From: Rubrivivax gelatinosus
Lineage (GTDB): Bacteria > Pseudomonadota > Gammaproteobacteria > Burkholderiales > Burkholderiaceae_C
Direction of reading: 5' to 3'
NCBI RefSeq assembly: GCF_004340905.1
Contig: NZ_SLXD01000011.1
Coordinates: 124,001 to 188,000 of the forward strand
DNA length: 64,000 bases
Below the pieces are notes generated by a model, which made no database searches, was not told where the DNA came from, and worked only from the letters and a program-made list of their open reading frames with translations. The number at the start of each line of letters is the position of its first letter. Position 1 is the first letter of the stretch. Shown piece after piece: positions 60,199-64,000 of the stretch. The position numbers and the translations under genes were made by a program.

Positions 60199-62291
60199 AC
60201 CTGATCGCCGCCTGGGCGCCGCTGCTGGACAGCCTGCCGATGGCGGGCTGGATCGTCGAGCTTGCCGGGCAGACGATCGTTGCCGCCAATCCCGAGACCG
60301 GGCGCCTGCTCGAGCTGCGCAGTGCCGAGCTCGTCGGCCGGCGCGTCACGCAGTGGCTGGCCACGCCCGAGGACCAGGCCTACTGGAGCGAGATCGCGAC
60401 CGGGCACTACGCGCCGCTGCGTTCGGACAGCCTGCTGTGCACGCCCGGGGGCGGCACGCTGCACGTCGAGCGCCACGTGCAGCCGCTGCCCGGCGGCGCC
60501 GCCGGCGTGCCGACGCACGCCCTGGTGACGCTGCGCGACCGCAGCGCCGAGCAGCGCGCCGAGGACGAACGCGAGGCCGTCGTCGCCGAGCTGCAGGCGA
60601 CGCTCGAATCGACCGGCGACGGCATCCTCGTCACCGATCTCGAAGGCCGCGTGCGCGCCTTCAACCGCCGCTTCGGCCAGATCTGGGCCGTGCCCGAGGG
60701 CCTGCTGGAGGCGCGTGACAGCGCCGGCATCCACGACTGGATGCGCCGGCGCTCGCTGGACGCCGAGGCCTACGAGCGCCGCCTGGCCTCGCTGCGCGCT
60801 GCGCCGCTGCTGTCCTCGTCCGAACGCCTGGAGCTCGTCGAAGGCCAGACGGTGCAGCGCGTCACGCGCCCGCTGTGGGGGCGCAGCGGGCCGCAGGGCC
60901 GCGTCTACTCGTTCTCCGACCTGACCGAGCTGGTCAAGGTGCGCGCGCTGTCGGAGACGCTGTCCTCGCACGATGCGCTGACGCGCCTGCCCAACCGCGC
61001 GCTGCTGGCCGAGAAGGTGTCCGACGCCGCACAGCGCTGGCGCCGCGAGCAGCAGCCGTTCGCGCTGCTGGTCGTCGACCTGGACCACTTCCGCCGCGTC
61101 AACGACAGCTTCGGCCAGCGCGTGGCCAACCGCGTGCTGTGCGAGGTGGGCGAGCGCATCGGCGCGGCGCTGCGCTCGCAGGACGTGCTGGCGCGCATCG
61201 GCGGCGACAGTTTCGCCGTGCTCCTGCAGGACGCCGACCGCGCCAGCGCGCAGAAGGCCGTGCTGCGCGTGCTCAACGCGGTCAACACCCAGCCCTTCGA
61301 CGCCGAGGGCACGCCGTTCTCGCTGAGCTGCAGCATCGGCATCGCGCTGTGCCCGCAGGACGGCCAGGCGCTGGACGACCTGGTGCGCCAGGCCGAGGCC
61401 GCGGTGCGCAACGCCAAGGCCGCCGGCCGCGCCGGCTACCGCTTCGCCGCGCCGGTGCCCGGCGGCGACGCGCATTCGCACGTGCGCATGGTGCACGCGA
61501 TGCGCGAGGCGCTGAGGGACGGCCACTTCCGCCTGCACTACCAGCCGCAGATCCGACTGCGCGACGGCGCCGTCTGCGGCGCCGAGGCGCTGCTGCGCTG
61601 GCGCGACCCGCAGCTCGGCGAGATCGCGCCGGCGGCCTTCATCCCGGTGGCCGAGGACAGCGGCTTCATCGTCACGCTGGGCAACTGGGTGCTGTCGCAG
61701 GCGGTGCGCCAGGCCGCGCTGTGGCACGAGGCGGGCCGTTCGCTGACGGTGGCCATCAACGTCTCGGCGCTGCAGTTCCGCCAGCCCGACTTCGTCTCCC
61801 AGGTGGCCGACGTGCTGGCCGTCAGCGGCCTGCCGGCGCACCTGCTGGAGCTCGAGCTGACCGAGTCCATCCTCGTCGACAAGGCCGACGAGGCGCTGGA
61901 GCGGCTTCAGGCGCTGGACCGCCTGGGCCTGCAGCTGGCACTCGACGACTTCGGCACCGGCTACTCCTGCCTGGGTTCGCTCAAGCGTGTGCCCGTGGGC
62001 CGGCTGAAGATCGACCGCAGCTTCGTCGCCGGCCTGCCCGACGACGAAACCGACGTCGGCCTGGTGCGTGCGATCACGCAGCTGGCGCAGGCGCTGGGCA
62101 AACGTGTCGTCGCCGAGGGTGTCGAGAACGAGGCGCAGCGGCGTTTCATCGCCGAGCTCGGCTGCGAGAGCTTCCAGGGCTTCCTCTACGCGCCCGCGAT
62201 GGACGCCGTGGCCTTCGAGCGCCACCTGCCGCCGCCACGGCCGCGGCCGATGCCGACGGCCGGCGGCCGCCACATCCGGCTCGTGCGCTGA
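60195..62291 (+). CDS. PAS-GGDEF-EAL protein with degenerate GGDEF (predicted c-di-GMP phosphodiesterase)
   Basis: A 698-residue protein. Two PAS-like segments occupy residues 1-230. The GGDEF-type domain has GGDSF near 336 where synthases need GG(D/E)EF, so cyclase activity is unlikely. The EAL domain is complete: EAL at 464-466 in AEALLRW, LELTESIL near 555 and DDFGTGYS near 580. A regulatory or GTP-binding role for the GGDSF domain is possible. The GTG start overlaps the HD-GYP stop (GTGA), so the two are co-translated. Confidence 0.92.
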   Translation: MNLIAAWAPLLDSLPMAGWIVELAGQTIVAANPETGRLLELRSAELVGRRVTQWLATPEDQAYWSEIATGHYAPLRSDSLLCTPGGGTLHVERHVQPLPGGAAGVPTHALVTLRDRSAEQRAEDEREAVVAELQATLESTGDGILVTDLEGRVRAFNRRFGQIWAVPEGLLEARDSAGIHDWMRRRSLDAEAYERRLASLRAAPLLSSSERLELVEGQTVQRVTRPLWGRSGPQGRVYSFSDLTELVKVRALSETLSSHDALTRLPNRALLAEKVSDAAQRWRREQQPFALLVVDLDHFRRVNDSFGQRVANRVLCEVGERIGAALRSQDVLARIGGDSFAVLLQDADRASAQKAVLRVLNAVNTQPFDAEGTPFSLSCSIGIALCPQDGQALDDLVRQAEAAVRNAKAAGRAGYRFAAPVPGGDAHSHVRMVHAMREALRDGHFRLHYQPQIRLRDGAVCGAEALLRWRDPQLGEIAPAAFIPVAEDSGFIVTLGNWVLSQAVRQAALWHEAGRSLTVAINVSALQFRQPDFVSQVADVLAVSGLPAHLLELELTESILVDKADEALERLQALDRLGLQLALDDFGTGYSCLGSLKRVPVGRLKIDRSFVAGLPDDETDVGLVRAITQLAQALGKRVVAEGVENEAQRRFIAELGCESFQGFLYAPAMDAVAFERHLPPPRPRPMPTAGGRHIRLVR

Positions 62292-62440
62292 CGGGCGCAC
62301 GCCGCGCCGGGCTTCGAAGCGGGCACGCTGGCGCTGCACACGGTCCCGGCCACACCGTCCGGGGGCCGACTCGGCGAAGGCGCGCTGCGCGGAGCACAAT
62401 CGGCCTGCCCGTTCAACCGCCACTCCATCGACACCGCCGG

Positions 62441-62758
62441 ATGATCTACAAGTTCAAGAGCCAGGCCACCGGTGACCTGATCATGCTCGGGCCGCACGGC
62501 GACCGCGTGCTGCGCCTGCTCGGACGCGAGCCGGCGCCCCAGGGCATCATCGAGGTCGGGGCGATGGCCGCGGCCATCGCCGCGCTCGAGCAGGCGGCCG
62601 CCGAGGACGACGAGGCGCGCCGCGAGGCGGGCAGCGAGGACCCCGGGGAGGCCGCACGCGTCGCGCGCCAGGTGTCGCTGCGCAGCCGCGTCTGGCCGAT
62701 GATCCAGATGCTCAGGCGTGCCCACGAGGCAGGGGAACCGATCGTCTGGGGAGTCTGA
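62441..62758 (+). CDS. DUF1840 protein
   Basis: A 105-residue protein with the DUF1840 start MIYKFKSQATGDLIMLGPHGDRVLRLLGREP and a terminal helix (VWPMIQMLRRAHEAGEPIVWGV). Function is unknown; the family is widespread in beta/gammaproteobacteria. It stands 149 bases downstream of the EAL gene and 64 before the PEBP gene. Confidence 0.85.
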   Translation: MIYKFKSQATGDLIMLGPHGDRVLRLLGREPAPQGIIEVGAMAAAIAALEQAAAEDDEARREAGSEDPGEAARVARQVSLRSRVWPMIQMLRRAHEAGEPIVWGV

Positions 62759-62822
62759 GACCGGCGCAGGAGCCGGCGGGCATGCGGCTGCGGCCGCGGC
62801 ATCGGAATGGAGAGGGAACACG

Positions 62823-63452
62823 ATGAAACTCTGGAGCGACAGCTGGACCAACGGCGACCGCATCCCGGCGCGTTACGCCGCCGGGCGCCTCGACGAGGCA
62901 GGCCAGGTCGGCTTCGGCGAGAACCTCAACCCGCACCTGGCCTGGAGCGACGTGCCACCCGAGGCGCGTTCGCTGGTGCTGGTCTGCCACGATTTCGACG
63001 TGCCCAGCCGTGGCGACGACGTCAACCAGCCCGATCGCGAGGTGCCGGCCGACCTGGAGCGGGTGGACTTCTTCCACTGGCTGCTCGTGGACCTGCCGCC
63101 GCGCCCGGCGGTGATCGCCGAAGGCGCCTACAGCCGCGGCTTCACCGCCCGCGGCAAGCCCGGCCCCGACCGGCCCAACGGTGCCCGCCAGGGCCTCAAC
63201 GACTACACCGCCTGGTTCGCCGGCGACGCCCGGTTCGCGGGCAAGTACTACGGCTACGACGGCCCGTTCCCGCCGTTCAACGACTCGCTGGTGCACCACT
63301 ACGTGTTCACGCTCTACGCCGTCGTGCTCGAGCGCCTGCCGCTGGAGGGCGACTTCACCGGCCCGCAGGTGCGGCGTGCGCTCGCCGGGCACGCCTGCGC
63401 CGAGGCGACGTTCTCGGGCACCTACACGCTGAACCGGCGCCTCGTGCGGTGA
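62823..63452 (+). CDS. YbhB/PEBP-family protein
   Basis: A 209-residue phosphatidylethanolamine-binding-like protein. Visible hallmarks are the ligand-pocket segments LAWSDVPPEARSLVLVCHDFDVPS and FFHWLLVDLP and a YGYDGPFPPFNDSLVHHYVFTLYAV block. Bacterial YbhB-type members are cytosolic and of uncertain role. ATG 62823 follows GGAGAGGGAAC, a good ribosome site. Confidence 0.87.
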   Translation: MKLWSDSWTNGDRIPARYAAGRLDEAGQVGFGENLNPHLAWSDVPPEARSLVLVCHDFDVPSRGDDVNQPDREVPADLERVDFFHWLLVDLPPRPAVIAEGAYSRGFTARGKPGPDRPNGARQGLNDYTAWFAGDARFAGKYYGYDGPFPPFNDSLVHHYVFTLYAVVLERLPLEGDFTGPQVRRALAGHACAEATFSGTYTLNRRLVR

Positions 63453-63483
63453 GGCGCCGCTGCCGCGCTGCCGGGGGCGGCGC

Positions 63484-64000
63484 ATGAACGAGGCCACCCG
63501 CCTCGTCGTGCTGCGCCACGGCGAGACCGACTGGAACGTCGGCCAGCGCATCCAGGGCCAGCTCGACATCGGCCTGAACCGTGTCGGTCGCTGGCAGGCC
63601 GAACGGGCCGCCACCGCGCTCGCCGACGCGGGGCTGGAGGCGATCTACAGCAGCGACCTGTCGCGCGCCGCCGACACCGCGGCGGCCATCGGCGCCGTCG
63701 CCGGCCTTCAGGTGCGGTTCGATACGGGACTGCGCGAGCGCGCCTTCGGCCATTTCGAGGGCCAGTCCTTCCCGGAGCTCGAGCAGCGCTGGCCCGAGCA
63801 GACGCTGCGCTGGCGCCGCCGCGACCCCGACTGGGGCCCGGAGGGCGGCGAACGTCTGGCCGATTTCTACGGCCGCGTCGTGCCCACCGTGCTGGCGCTG
63901 GCGGCGCGCCATCCGGGCCAGACGGTGGCCCTGGTCGCGCACGGCGGCGTGCTCGACTGCCTGTACCGCGCCGCCACGCGCATCGCGCTGGACGCGCCGC
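63484..64000 (+). CDS. Histidine phosphatase family protein (GpmB/CobC-like), 3' truncated
   Basis: At least 172 residues, running off the window. The LRHGETDWN motif (H12) carries the phospho-histidine, ERAFGHFEGQSF the acid region, and VALVAHGGVLDCLYR the second histidine, here intact. CobC (alpha-ribazole phosphatase) belongs to this family, and a cobalamin role is conceivable given the nearby locus, but general phosphatase or GpmB-like function is at least as likely. Confidence 0.88.
   Translation, partial: MNEATRLVVLRHGETDWNVGQRIQGQLDIGLNRVGRWQAERAATALADAGLEAIYSSDLSRAADTAAAIGAVAGLQVRFDTGLRERAFGHFEGQSFPELEQRWPEQTLRWRRRDPDWGPEGGERLADFYGRVVPTVLALAARHPGQTVALVAHGGVLDCLYRAATRIALDAP

Overview
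The window comes from a high-GC bacterial chromosome with dense, strongly G/C-ending coding sequence. The gene complement (glnE, ntrYX-like, FolE with BLUF, aerobic-type cobalamin genes, RdgC, DUF1840, DUF3563) fits a betaproteobacterium of the order Burkholderiales, perhaps the Rubrivivax/Leptothrix/Ideonella lineage. That placement is inference; no rRNA is present.

Layout. Bases 1-29,245 are housekeeping and core accessory genes: a truncated diiron protein, a DMT exporter, glnE, a nitrilase, a UbiH-type hydroxylase, PhoX, transketolase and GAPDH, a SET-birA-SPOR-DUF2267 operon, topB, a LysE exporter with a divergent Lrp regulator, proA, a BLUF photoreceptor beside folE, rsmB, and an NtrY/NtrX-like pair. 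At 29,272 lies tRNA-Phe. A compact integrative element of about 6.0 kb sits in its 3' end. It is bounded by perfect 48-bp repeats (29,300-29,347 and 35,286-35,333) and carries an integrase, a rolling-circle (HUH, YxxxY) initiator, two XRE regulators and small proteins, all leftward. tRNA-Gly follows immediately, and the element carries an outward promoter aimed at it.

Bases 35,474-56,690 are a vitamin B12 region. Two divergent cobalamin riboswitches lie back to back (41,146-41,348 minus; 41,416-41,648 plus). The leftward one heads a methyltransferase, a TonB receptor and BtuF/C/D uptake genes. The rightward one heads a CbiM-like permease, cobO, cobW, cobN, a ChlI-like ATPase, a VWA subunit and a DUF1636 protein. 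The ATPase and VWA frames are joined by a textbook -1 frameshift site (CCCAAAA, 5-nt spacer, 11-bp stem), so one gene probably makes both small chelatase subunits. An MCP with a sigma-28-like promoter and a frameshifted ThrE-type exporter separate this from a leftward cobQ-cobQ-cobU operon containing two tandem cobyric acid synthases.

Bases 56,825-64,000 hold rdgC, a rhomboid protease, DUF3563, an HD-GYP plus EAL operon (both predicted to degrade cyclic-di-GMP), DUF1840, a PEBP-family protein and a truncated histidine phosphatase.
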